Origin: JBAYHA01 sp964605975 | Lineage (GTDB): Bacteria; Patescibacteriota; Patescibacteriia; UBA11705; JABHMO01 | Direction: 5' to 3' | Assembly (NCBI GenBank): GCA_964605975.1 | Contig: CAZSER010000017.1 | Span: 1 to 13,022 of the forward strand | DNA length: 13,022 nt | Shown: piece after piece, positions 6,294-12,924 of the stretch | Layout of the letters: each line of letters starts with the position of its first letter | How positions within the stretch are numbered: the first letter of the stretch is position 1 | The notes under the pieces: generated by a model | Told to the model about the DNA's origin: nothing | The model's database searches: none | The model's input: the letters and a program-made list of their open reading frames with translations, nothing else | Made by a program: the position numbers and the translations under genes

Positions 6294-7551
6294 TTAAAGA
6301 ATTAAATTATTTCTCTTTTTTAGTTGTTCGATATTGTTTTTCCACCAGTTGCGGAGTTCTGAAACCAAGAAAAAAGANNNNNNNNNNTTCTAGCGCTTTT
6401 TTTAGGGCGGTATTGGGATCCAAAAAGGATTGACCAGATATTTTTTTTAAAGATTGTAAGTTTTGAAGTAGGGTTTTGGGATCTTGGAATTTCCTTTCTG
6501 AAATTAAACCTCTAGTGGCGTAAATTTTATCAACATGTGGAAGAAGTGTGGAGAAAACTTCTTGGGCTTCTCGATTATCAGTTAGAGCACAGATTAAATG
6601 GATTTTTCTGATGGAGTTTTCTTTTTTAAAATTTAAAAGTTTTTGAGTTAAAAAGGAAATTTTGTCTGGATTATGCGCTCCGTCAAGAATTACGGTTGGT
6701 TTATTTTGCATGATTTCAAAACGACCGGGCAACTGTTTGTTTTTCTTTAAACCTTGAGAAATATTTTTTTCTGATATTTTTAAAAATAGGCAGACGGCTT
6801 TTGATAGAAGGATATTGGGATTTTCTCCCTTTTGGGGATTTATTATTGTCAGTTTGGCATTTTTTTTCTGGGCTTCATCTTTGATAACTTGCAAAGCGTC
6901 CGATCTTTCGATTGCAGTAAATACGGGACTTCCGTTTCTGATAATACCGGCTTTTTCAAAAGCTATTTTGGGAATAGTATCGCCTAAGATGTGCATATGG
7001 TCTAAACCGATATTGGTGATAACTGAAACGATAGTTTTTTTGACGGCATTGGTGGCATCATAACGACCACCACAACCAACTTCCAAAACAACATAGTCAC
7101 ATTTTTTTTCAGCAAAGTAAATAAGTGCCATCAAAATCCAAAGTTCAAAGTAGCTGGGTGTGTCAAAAAGGTTGTGACATTTTTCGATAATGGGTTTAAT
7201 TTTTTCGACCAAAGAAATAAATTCATCAATAGAGATAAAGTGATTATTAATTTGAATTTTTTCGGTGGAAACGGAAACAAAAGGGGAGAAATGACCACCA
7301 ACACGATAGCCGGCTTTTTGTAAGATTTGATAAATATGGTTGGAAGTAGATCCTTTTCCGCTTGTTCCGGCAACATGGATAATTTTTAATTTTTTGTCAG
7401 GATTTCCGGCCAGTTTTAAAAGTTTTTGGGCGCGGGCGAAATGGTGTTCTGGATTGGAGGTGCCATTAAAGAAATTAACGGAACTTAAATTACCAATAGA
7501 TTCCAGATATTGTTCCGCTTTTTTAAACTCTAAATATTTTTGTAACTGCAT
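6294..7551 (-). CDS. folC: FolC: dihydrofolate synthase / folylpolyglutamate synthase (interrupted by an assembly gap)
   Basis: FolC adds glutamate to dihydropteroate or folates using ATP (Mur-ligase fold, cytoplasm). Visible motifs are the P-loop GTSGKGST (62-69), LEVGCGGRYDATN (156-168), IGLDHMHILGDT then AFEKAGI (181-203), PGRFE (275-279) and DGAHNPD (290-296). The gap of ten N (6378-6387) follows ALKKALE. Past the gap the frame continued from upstream reads FFLGFRTPQL and stops at 6307, which is not FolC-like. The other frame reads SFFLVSELRNWW and runs to a TAA at 6294-6296. It matches the family's C-terminal GSxxLVxExR motif, so I place the end at 6294. The true missing length should be a multiple of three. 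The start at 7551 lies 3 nt after the dprA stop with no Shine-Dalgarno sequence, suggesting coupled re-initiation. Confidence 0.93.
6378..6387. other. assembly gap (10 N) inside folC
   Basis: Ten consecutive N interrupt the folC C-terminal coding region. The length looks like a scaffolding placeholder, because the flanking frames do not match through it. Confidence 0.97.
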
Positions 7552-7554
7552 AAA

Positions 7555-8649
7555 CTATTTTTTTATATAGATGTTATTTCCTAAGTTTAAAACAACATTT
7601 TTGAGTTCCAAAATAACCAACTTGGCCGTTAACTCGGCAATAGGAATTTCGGAAATTTGAGATAATTCATTGAGGTGTCGTTCTCTCGTTAAGTTATTAA
7701 TTATGATAGCCTCAATTTCATCACTTGGCAAGTAGGGAATCGTTTTCTGATGGAGGGAGGTTGTTTTTTTGAAAGGATAAATAGATTCGATAATATCTGA
7801 GGATTCGGTTATTGGTTGGGCGCCTTTTTTGATTAAATTATTATTTCCTTCTACTAATGGATTAAAAATTGAACCGGGAACAACGAAAAGTTCGCGATTC
7901 TGTTCTACTGCGCAAGTGGCGGTAATCAGGGCTCCTGATTTATTAGGCGCTTCTACAACTAATGTTCCCAATGAGAGACCGCTAATGACTCTATTCCTCA
8001 TCGGAAAGTGAAATTTTTGGATTGCCGTTCCTGGGGCGTTTTCAGAAATTATTAATCCGGAAGATTGTAAGATTTTTTGGGCTAAGTTATTATTCCCACG
8101 AGGATAGATTTGATCAATTGGCGAACCCAAAACGGCAAGACATTGTCCTTTTTCTTGTAAAGTTATTTGATGAGTATAAGCATCAACTCCATAAGCTAGG
8201 CCACTAACAATTACCAATTCATTAGCGACTAATTCCGGTAAAAGACGAGAGATTACTTGTTTACCATAATCAGAGATTCTTCTCGTCCCTACAATAGCCA
8301 GAGAGTGTTTGTTTAAAAGTTCGGTATTTCCTCGACAAAAAATAAAAAATGGGGGATCAGGAATTTCTTTTAGTAAGGTCGGATAGTTAAATGATGACAG
8401 ATTAAGAGCAATAATCTCTTTTTTGTGGAGTTCTGCTAGATATTTCGGGGGAGAAAAAGTTTGTTTGTTATCAAAAAATTTATGAGAACTTTCTTGTGAT
8501 ATTTTTGCTTCTTGCCATTGTTTGGGAGTGGCGTGATAGGCAGAATAGAAGTTGCCGAAATATTTTTTTAATAGAAACATCTGTTTGGCACTTAATGCGC
8601 AAAGTCGATAAATGGCCAGAGAATAAATTAGTTCTTTTTCGTTAGACAT
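7555..8649 (-). CDS. dprA: DprA/Smf, DNA-processing protein
   Basis: DprA binds incoming single-stranded DNA and loads RecA during natural transformation. The 364-residue protein has a helical SAM-like N-terminus (about 1-70) and the Rossmann-like DprA core (about 85-285), with SLAIVGTRR (116-124), SGLAYGVD (149-156), LGSPIDQIYPRGN (174-186), FPMRNRVISGLS (215-226), SGALITA (238-244) and VVPGS (256-260). A winged-helix-type C-terminus follows (about 305-364). Length and order are normal for the family. The start MSNEKELIYS has no Shine-Dalgarno sequence. An extended -10 lies so close that the transcript should begin at or next to the ATG. It is followed after 3 nt by folC. DprA suggests that DNA uptake or recombination of imported DNA is possible in this organism, though no other competence gene is in view. 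Confidence 0.96.
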   Translation of the reverse strand: MSNEKELIYSLAIYRLCALSAKQMFLLKKYFGNFYSAYHATPKQWQEAKISQESSHKFFDNKQTFSPPKYLAELHKKEIIALNLSSFNYPTLLKEIPDPPFFIFCRGNTELLNKHSLAIVGTRRISDYGKQVISRLLPELVANELVIVSGLAYGVDAYTHQITLQEKGQCLAVLGSPIDQIYPRGNNNLAQKILQSSGLIISENAPGTAIQKFHFPMRNRVISGLSLGTLVVEAPNKSGALITATCAVEQNRELFVVPGSIFNPLVEGNNNLIKKGAQPITESSDIIESIYPFKKTTSLHQKTIPYLPSDEIEAIIINNLTRERHLNELSQISEIPIAELTAKLVILELKNVVLNLGNNIYIKK

Positions 8650-8655
8650 GGTTTT

Positions 8656-8684
8656 TTTATAACAGATATTTTTTTTATTCTCTA
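8656..8684 (-). promoter_or_regulatory. dprA promoter giving a leaderless or near-leaderless mRNA
   Basis: On the minus strand TAGAGA (8679-8684; 4 of 6 to consensus) is followed after 17 nt by TATAAA (8656-8661). TGT directly before it makes an extended -10. Only six nt separate the -10 from the ATG, so the expected start falls at about 8649-8650, on the start codon itself. Confidence 0.55.
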
Positions 8685-8745
8685 ATCGTGGGGTTGTTTC
8701 TATAATTTAAAAATAGCTAAAAATAAAAGAAAAACGGTAAAGATA

Positions 8746-8774
8746 TTGACATTTTTTGCTGGGCGTGTTATTAT
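8746..8774 (+). promoter_or_regulatory. upstream tandem promoter (TTGACA-17-TATTAT)
   Basis: A perfect -35 TTGACA (8746-8751) and a 5-of-6 -10 TATTAT (8769-8774) are spaced 17 nt. It points toward the structured RNA and the lipoprotein-like gene. Expected start is near 8781. Confidence 0.72.
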
Positions 8775-8797
8775 AAAATGGTTTGGGTATTAATTTC

Positions 8798-8826
8798 TTG
8801 ACAATCAATAGGATATACTCTAAGAT
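8798..8826 (+). promoter_or_regulatory. downstream tandem promoter (TTGACA-17-TAAGAT)
   Basis: TTGACA (8798-8803) and TAAGAT (8821-8826) are spaced 17 nt, and the -10 is the same hexamer used upstream of the 4416 and 5710 genes. Expected start is near 8833, about 8 nt before the first arm of the long stem in the RNA. Confidence 0.75.
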
Positions 8827-8832
8827 TTATTT

Positions 8833-8976
8833 CACAAGTGGATGGTCATTTTTGCCATGCATATCAGTCGAAAAAAACAGTGTCCCCTCCTAACTGTGAA
8901 GTATCTTAAATTGAAATTGAGCGTTTTTTCGTTTAGTTTCAAGCTGATGTGCAATGCCAAAATGATCATTTTTTTT
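8833..8976 (+). ncRNA. structured RNA of about 144 nt: three-way junction ending in a U-run (leader attenuator or stand-alone sRNA)
   Basis: This is the main content of the 388-base gap between dprA and the next gene. A closing stem pairs 8841-8867 with 8944-8970: I count 25 pairs with one C/C mismatch and two single-base bulges. Inside it are a hairpin ACAGT (8877-8881) / ACTGT (8893-8897) whose 11-nt loop contains CCCCTCCT, and a 13-bp hairpin 8911-8923 / 8930-8942 with a T6 loop and three G-U pairs, which abuts the closing stem. A run of eight T (8969-8976) follows directly, as in an intrinsic terminator. Two promoters lie just upstream. The small imperfections are typical of functional RNA. 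It resembles no ncRNA family I know. It may be a free sRNA or a transcription attenuator for the gene at 9038. Confidence 0.6.
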
Positions 8977-9025
8977 AATTTCAAATGGGAAAAGAAAAAT
9001 TTGTTTTTCTATTTGAACTTTAAAA

Positions 9026-9032
9026 AAGGAGG
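9026..9032 (+). promoter_or_regulatory. strong Shine-Dalgarno site of the 9038 gene
   Basis: AAGGAGG lies 5 nt before the ATG at 9038 and fixes the start. Its AGGAGG core (9027-9032) is the exact complement of CCTCCT in the loop of the upstream hairpin (8886-8891). An AT-rich hairpin (TTCAAAT 8980-8986 / ATTTGAA 9011-9017) precedes it. Confidence 0.75.
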
Positions 9033-9037
9033 AAGAG

Positions 9038-9349
9038 ATGAAAAATCTTGTGATTTTTCTGGTGCTTTTTTTCGGTAGTGGTTGTACCGTGACTTTTTTC
9101 CCGGTAGAGGGTGAGGATGTTGTAGAAGTCCGAACTTACCGGAGGTATGACAGTGGGGTTTGGCGAGTGGTGCCGAGTCCTCGGTACCACTATCGGTGGC
9201 GAAGGCCACCGCCACCACCGCGGGAGGTGGTCGCCAAACCACCCCATCATACCAAAAGGTCGGCGATAGAAGCCAAGAAAAAAACGCCGACCAAAAAAGT
9301 TGCTCCGCCGAAAAAAAAGAGTTCAAAAAGAACTCCTCGGCGAAGGTAA
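9038..9349 (+). CDS. small basic, Pro/Arg/Lys-rich lipoprotein-like protein, 103 aa
   Basis: The family is not recognised. The start has an excellent AAGGAGG at 5 nt. The N-terminus MKNLVIFLVLFFGSGC looks like a type II signal peptide with a lipobox-like GSGC (Cys16), so the mature protein would be lipid-anchored outside the membrane. A short acidic stretch is followed by an Arg/Tyr/Trp-rich part (VWRVVPSPRYHYRWRR) and PPPPP (about residues 36-62), then a Lys/Arg tail ending TPRRR. Such a basic tail could bind the cell wall, DNA or another polyanion; this is inference. The coding DNA from 9144 on is GC-rich and Arg-CGG/AGG-rich, unlike its AT-rich neighbours, and is packed with inverted repeats. 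The reading frame could therefore partly reflect an RNA or DNA structure. It is followed by a strong terminator and is convergent with pth. Confidence 0.6.
   Translation: MKNLVIFLVLFFGSGCTVTFFPVEGEDVVEVRTYRRYDSGVWRVVPSPRYHYRWRRPPPPPREVVAKPPHHTKRSAIEAKKKTPTKKVAPPKKKSSKRTPRRR
9144..9253 (+). repeat. nested inverted-repeat structure, 110 bp, inside the lipoprotein-like gene
   Basis: Outer arms GGTATGA (9144-9150) / TCATACC (9247-9253) and inner arms GTTTGGCGA (9158-9166) / TCGCCAAAC (9231-9239) enclose three hairpins. These are 9167-9176 / 9181-9190 (GTGGT-G-CCGA with TCGG-T-ACCAC), GGTGGC (9195-9200) / GCCACC (9205-9210), and ACCACC (9214-9219) / GGTGGT (9226-9231), which competes with the inner arm for base 9231. 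All are read directly from the sequence. Confidence 0.75.
9258..9342 (+). repeat. two further hairpins in the 3' half of the lipoprotein-like gene
   Basis: GGTCGGCG (9258-9265) pairs with CGCCGACC (9285-9292). CGCCGA (9306-9311) pairs with TCGGCG (9337-9342) and encloses GAGTTC (9319-9324) / GAACTC (9330-9335) with an A5 loop. Neither is followed by a U-run, so they are not terminators. Confidence 0.65.
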
Positions 9350-9367
9350 TTAATTTTTTCCCTTTGT

Positions 9368-9402
9368 TCGGCAAAGTCTTAATGACTTTGCCGATTTTTT
9401 TT
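9368..9402 (+). terminator. rho-independent terminator after the 9038 gene
   Basis: TCGGCAAAGTC (9368-9378) / GACTTTGCCGA (9384-9394) is a perfect 11-bp stem with a TTAAT loop, followed by eight T (9395-9402). It ends the plus-strand unit that starts at 8746/8798. Confidence 0.93.
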
Positions 9403-9404
9403 AG

Positions 9405-9439
9405 AACCAAAAAAGAACGACTGTCGTTCTTTTTTGGTT
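9405..9439 (-). terminator. bidirectional terminator between the 9038 gene and pth
   Basis: A 16-bp stem pairs 9405-9420 with 9424-9439 around a 3-nt loop. On the minus strand GAACGA/TCGTTC is followed by T6, 3 nt past the pth stop, so it serves as the pth terminator. The mirror-image T6 on the plus strand makes it a possible backup for the plus-strand gene. Confidence 0.82.
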
Positions 9440-9442
9440 TGT

Positions 9443-9988
9443 CTAAAAACTGAGAAATTTATTTATTTCAGCTCCTACTTCTTGTCGTACTGCTCGTAGT
9501 TTAAACTTTTCGGACAAGGTGAATTTTTTGAGAACAAAGTTAGCAGTATCTCCTTGTTTTTGTCGATCTTCTTTGCCTACTCCGATGCGAATTCTCAAAA
9601 AATCTTGGGTTTTCAAACAGTCAATAATTGATTTAATGCCATTATGTCCAGCGCTACCACGATTACTTTGAATTTTGAATGTGCCTATTTTTAGATCAAC
9701 ATCATCATGGATAACAATAATTTCGGGAACGGCCATTTTCCAAAAGTTTAATGCTTTTTGGACTGCCTTCCCTGAAGAGTTCATGAAAGTAAGCGGTTTT
9801 AATAGAATCACCTTTTGTTGCAGAAATTTTTTTTCAAAAATTTCTGCCGGCCATGATTTTTTTTCAACCCAAGGGTCACCCGGTGCTTTGAGTATCTCGT
9901 TTTTTAGATATTCCAAAAAATCAAAACCGATATTATGTCGGGTGTTATCATAATCTTTCCCTGGGTTTCCAAGTCCAATAATAAGCAT
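9443..9988 (-). CDS. pth: peptidyl-tRNA hydrolase
   Basis: Pth cleaves peptidyl-tRNAs released from stalled ribosomes and so recycles tRNA (cytoplasm). The 181-residue protein is of normal length. It shows GLGNPGKDYDNTRHNIGF (5-22) with Asn8 and the catalytic His18, LTFMNSSGKAV (66-76) with Asn70, HDDVDLKIG (94-102) with the acidic Asp95 partner of the His, and GSAGHNGIKSI (111-121) with Asn116. The start MLIIGLGNPG is the usual one. It begins 11 nt after the der stop with no Shine-Dalgarno sequence between, so it is probably translated from the lcp-der-pth message. Confidence 0.97.
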   Translation of the reverse strand: MLIIGLGNPGKDYDNTRHNIGFDFLEYLKNEILKAPGDPWVEKKSWPAEIFEKKFLQQKVILLKPLTFMNSSGKAVQKALNFWKMAVPEIIVIHDDVDLKIGTFKIQSNRGSAGHNGIKSIIDCLKTQDFLRIRIGVGKEDRQKQGDTANFVLKKFTLSEKFKLRAVRQEVGAEINKFLSF

Positions 9989-9999
9989 ATGTTTTAAAA

Positions 10000-11364
10000 T
10001 TATTCTTTCTCGGTAAAAGTTAATTTAATGCCACATCCCTCTAACTGAAAATATTCACGCAAAGTTTTTTGCATAAAGCGCATGTAGGGGAAAACGATAT
10101 TTAAAGAATCTCTGGCAATTACTTCAAAAACGATGGGCGCTTTTTTGATTTGGACAATTTCATAAATATATGGAGGTCGAGTGCCAATTTCTTTTGGTGG
10201 CGCTTTCTTTTTCATCATGTGAAGCAAAAACTCTTGCAACTCTTTCTTGGTAAACTCTCGTTGACTGTTTTCGTAAATTTCTAATGTTTTTGCCAGTAGT
10301 TTGTCAATTTTTGCTCCGTTTTTGGCACTAATAAAGAGAACTGGTGCCCATTTAAGAAAAGGTAAAAAGCGGTGTAAATATCCCAAATAGTTTTTGTCGC
10401 TATATGTTGTTTTTTCTTCAACCAAATCCCATTTGTTAATTAAAATAATTACCGATTTATTTTCTTCGATAACTGTTTGTGCCAAACTTTGATCTTGGAC
10501 GGTAATAGGTTGAGAAGCGTCAATCAATAAAAAAGCTAGGTCAGCTTTACTTAGCGATTCATGACTTTGTTCGATACTTATTTTTTGGAGGTAGTTAGCG
10601 ATTTTTCGTCTTTTGATTATTCCAGCCGTATCTACAAAGGTAAGATTATATTTTTTTGGTTTCTGTTCTGTTGTTGTGTACTCAACTGTAAAATCTTGAC
10701 TATCTCTGGTTGTGTGGGGGACAGGAGACACGATGGCTTTTTCTTCTCCGACAATAGCATTGATAAGTGAAGATTTACCAGTATTAGGTTTGCCAATAAG
10801 AGCAATCTTTATTTCATTTTTCAGTTTTGGTTTTGGTCCAACTTTTTTTTTGCGGATTTTTAAAATTTTAACCACCTCATCTAATAGATCACCAGTTCCT
10901 GCTCCGGTTTTGGAGCTTACTGCAAAAAGTTTATCAAATCCTAAATTATAAAATTCATAAATATCATTCATCATTCGATTAGAGTCTACTTTATTAACCA
11001 CCAAAATTGTTGGCTTTCCCATTTTTTTGATAGCGGAAGCGAACTCTTTGTCCTGAGGGAGAATACCATCTTTAACATCAACAACAAAGAGAATTAAGTC
11101 TGCTTGTTGGGCTTCTTTTACGGCATGTTTAATCGCTTTGCGATCGATATCTTCGGTGCTTTTAACATCTAATCCAGCAGTATCAAGAAAAATCATCTGT
11201 CTTTGATTCCAACTGCTAATTCCTTGACGAACATCTCTGGTAGTACCCGCAATATTGGAAACCAAAGCATCTCTCTCGTCAGAGAGTTTATTGAATAGTG
11301 TTGATTTGCCAACATTAGTTCTTCCCAGTAGGGCAATTTTTTTCATTTTTAAATTTTTCAACAT
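10000..11364 (-). CDS. der: Der (EngA), double GTPase for 50S ribosome assembly
   Basis: Der is an essential GTPase with two G domains in tandem that helps mature the large ribosomal subunit. G domain 1 shows GRTNVGKS (14-21), DTAG (61-64) and NKVD (124-127). G domain 2 shows GKPNTGKS (191-198), DTAG (245-248) and NKWD (310-313). A KH-like C-terminal domain follows (about 370-454). A more usual N-terminus, MKKIALLGRTNVGKST, would begin at the internal ATG at 11346. Neither candidate has a Shine-Dalgarno sequence, so the start is 11364 or 11346. It lies 24 nt after the lcp stop and 11 nt before pth, in a probable operon. Confidence 0.97.
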   Translation of the reverse strand: MLKNLKMKKIALLGRTNVGKSTLFNKLSDERDALVSNIAGTTRDVRQGISSWNQRQMIFLDTAGLDVKSTEDIDRKAIKHAVKEAQQADLILFVVDVKDGILPQDKEFASAIKKMGKPTILVVNKVDSNRMMNDIYEFYNLGFDKLFAVSSKTGAGTGDLLDEVVKILKIRKKKVGPKPKLKNEIKIALIGKPNTGKSSLINAIVGEEKAIVSPVPHTTRDSQDFTVEYTTTEQKPKKYNLTFVDTAGIIKRRKIANYLQKISIEQSHESLSKADLAFLLIDASQPITVQDQSLAQTVIEENKSVIILINKWDLVEEKTTYSDKNYLGYLHRFLPFLKWAPVLFISAKNGAKIDKLLAKTLEIYENSQREFTKKELQEFLLHMMKKKAPPKEIGTRPPYIYEIVQIKKAPIVFEVIARDSLNIVFPYMRFMQKTLREYFQLEGCGIKLTFTEKE

Positions 11365-11388
11365 AGAGGTTTGGTTACAAACAAGGGA

Positions 11389-12807
11389 TTAAGAGTTGAA
11401 CTTATCAGCTTCATCTTGACCGAGAATAATCAGATAATCTATTTCTGGTCCAGATTCTAAATAAATCCATTCAGGGATATTTTTAATTTTTATCGATGTG
11501 CCATATTTTTTTTCTAACAATTTTTCTTCTTCGGGGAATTCGTCATCAGTAATTTTAAAAATTAAGCTTTTAGTATAATTTTGTTCTGGGGCGTTGCCAA
11601 TTTTTAAAACACGAAAATTAAGTTGTTTTAATTCTTCCTGATTTCTGGATGCCAAACCGCTTTTTTCTGTCCCATTTCGTAGTTCAATATTAATTGTTCG
11701 GTTTTTTGGGGGAGCGGTTTGTTGTTCAAATAAGGTAGTAGTTAAATTTCTAATCGCTGTCCAATCATTTCCTTTGGGCATGAGCACATAAGCGCCATTG
11801 ATATTACCGGCCGTTAAATAACCATTAGGAGAATCATCAATTACTTGATTGATTATTTTGTCCAGGTTAATATTTTTGGTTAATTCTGCAAATTTGATAA
11901 TTTCCCAAAGTTCAAAATCTGTCCGTAAGTGATTAGAAAGTTCCTTCATAAATCCGGAGATTTTTCGTGGGCTAAGAAAAAAACTATAAGAAAACACTCT
12001 TTTTTTGACGGCGGAAATAATTTTTTGTTGTCTTTTACTTCGGGCAAAATCGGAACCTTCTCCATTATTACCGTGTCGGGATCGGGCAAATTTTAAGGCT
12101 GTTTCTCCGTCCATAGTTTGCCACCCTTTTTGAAAACTGATAACTTGATATTTGTAATCATCGGTTGGATATTGATAATCAATAAAGCTATTTTCTACTT
12201 CTACTTTTACACCATCAAGCTCATCAATTAATTTTTCAAAACCGGCGAAATCTATTCGGACATAATAATGAATAGGAAGATTCAAATTCCTTTGGACAGT
12301 TTCTTTTACTAATAATCCACCATTTCCGGGTGACTGTTTTTCTCCAAAATGATTGGCATTGTTAATTTTCCAAAAGCCATTTCCGGGAATATCAACATAA
12401 AGATCTCTGGGGATGGAAAGCATGGCGACTTGCGCTGTTGAAGGTTTAAAACTTAATAAAATTAAAGTGTCTGTTAAGTAAGGTCCTTCATGGCCCACTC
12501 CACCCATACCAAGAAGTAAAATGTTAATACGATCTTCTTTTTGTCCGCGTAGATCGTCATTTGAACCAGCCAATGTTTTTAGCTGTTTAAAAATATTAAA
12601 ATCTCCTCCAAAGATTTGACCGACACTATTATCGGTAAAAATTACTTGGTAAGAAAAAACTATGAAAGCCAAGAAAATAACTAAACCTAAATAAAAAATG
12701 AATTTACTGGTCCGGAAAACTTTTCGTTGTTTTGAAGATGATTCTTCATGCAATAAATTTATTCTTTGGTCAAAATTATTTTCTTTTTGGTTATCTAAAT
12801 TTAGCAT
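11389..12807 (-). CDS. LytR-CpsA-Psr (LCP) family protein with LytR_C domain
   Basis: LCP proteins transfer undecaprenyl-linked glycopolymers to the cell wall outside the membrane. The 472-residue protein has a short cytoplasmic N-terminus, one membrane helix (36-57, FIFYLGLVIFLAFIVFSYQV) and an LCP domain (about 92-270). In it, RINILLLGMGG, TDT (112-114), SIPRD (131-135), KIN (147-149), ARSRH (241-245) and GSDFARSKRQQ (251-261) carry the conserved Asp and Arg residues that bind the pyrophosphate lipid and Mg2+. A LytR_C-type domain with NIELRNGTEKSGLA (about 366-379) forms the C-terminus. The start MLNLDNQKEN has no adjacent Shine-Dalgarno sequence; AAAGGAAA lies about 22 nt away, too far to be typical. 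It is the first gene of the lcp-der-pth group. Confidence 0.93.
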   Translation of the reverse strand: MLNLDNQKENNFDQRINLLHEESSSKQRKVFRTSKFIFYLGLVIFLAFIVFSYQVIFTDNSVGQIFGGDFNIFKQLKTLAGSNDDLRGQKEDRINILLLGMGGVGHEGPYLTDTLILLSFKPSTAQVAMLSIPRDLYVDIPGNGFWKINNANHFGEKQSPGNGGLLVKETVQRNLNLPIHYYVRIDFAGFEKLIDELDGVKVEVENSFIDYQYPTDDYKYQVISFQKGWQTMDGETALKFARSRHGNNGEGSDFARSKRQQKIISAVKKRVFSYSFFLSPRKISGFMKELSNHLRTDFELWEIIKFAELTKNINLDKIINQVIDDSPNGYLTAGNINGAYVLMPKGNDWTAIRNLTTTLFEQQTAPPKNRTINIELRNGTEKSGLASRNQEELKQLNFRVLKIGNAPEQNYTKSLIFKITDDEFPEEEKLLEKKYGTSIKIKNIPEWIYLESGPEIDYLIILGQDEADKFNS

Positions 12808-12846
12808 AAATAAAAAAATAGTGAACAGTTTCCTTTTGCTGACCTT

Positions 12847-12875
12847 ATTATAGGAGACTTTGCTGATTTTGGCAA
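12847..12875 (-). promoter_or_regulatory. promoter of the lcp-der-pth operon (TTGCCA-17-TATAAT)
   Basis: On the minus strand TTGCCA (12870-12875; 5 of 6) and a perfect TATAAT (12847-12852) are 17 nt apart. Expected start is near 12840, giving a leader of about 33 nt before the ATG at 12807. Confidence 0.82.
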
Positions 12876-12924
12876 TACTTGGTGATTTTTTCCCTTTGTT
12901 TTTTTATTTTAATAATCAGAAATT

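Noticed and set aside
7340..7570. Plus-strand ORF antisense to the folC start
   Set aside because: It mirrors the conserved FolC P-loop region in a non-coding frame and has no start signals.
8842..9078. 78-codon plus-strand ORF over the structured region (MVIFAMHISRKKQ...)
   Set aside because: It has no ribosome binding site, its AT-rich composition gives a low-complexity peptide, and it runs across the RNA stems and into the well-marked start of the 9038 gene in another frame.
9195..9210. GGTGGCGAAGGCCACC resembles a stretch of 16S rRNA (GGTGGCGAAGGC)
   Set aside because: The similarity is confined to about 12 bases. The flanks do not match 16S, and the stretch is simply one hairpin of the inverted-repeat structure.
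9120..9260. RNase P RNA or tmRNA hidden in the hairpin-rich region
   Set aside because: The AAGTCCGAAC stretch is only faintly like the conserved RNase P 5' segment, and no matching 3' conserved region or tRNA-like end is present.
9009..9410. Minus-strand ORFs opposite the lipoprotein-like gene
   Set aside because: They have no promoter or Shine-Dalgarno sequence, and one runs into the plus-strand terminator. They look like shadows of the GC-rich plus-strand frame.
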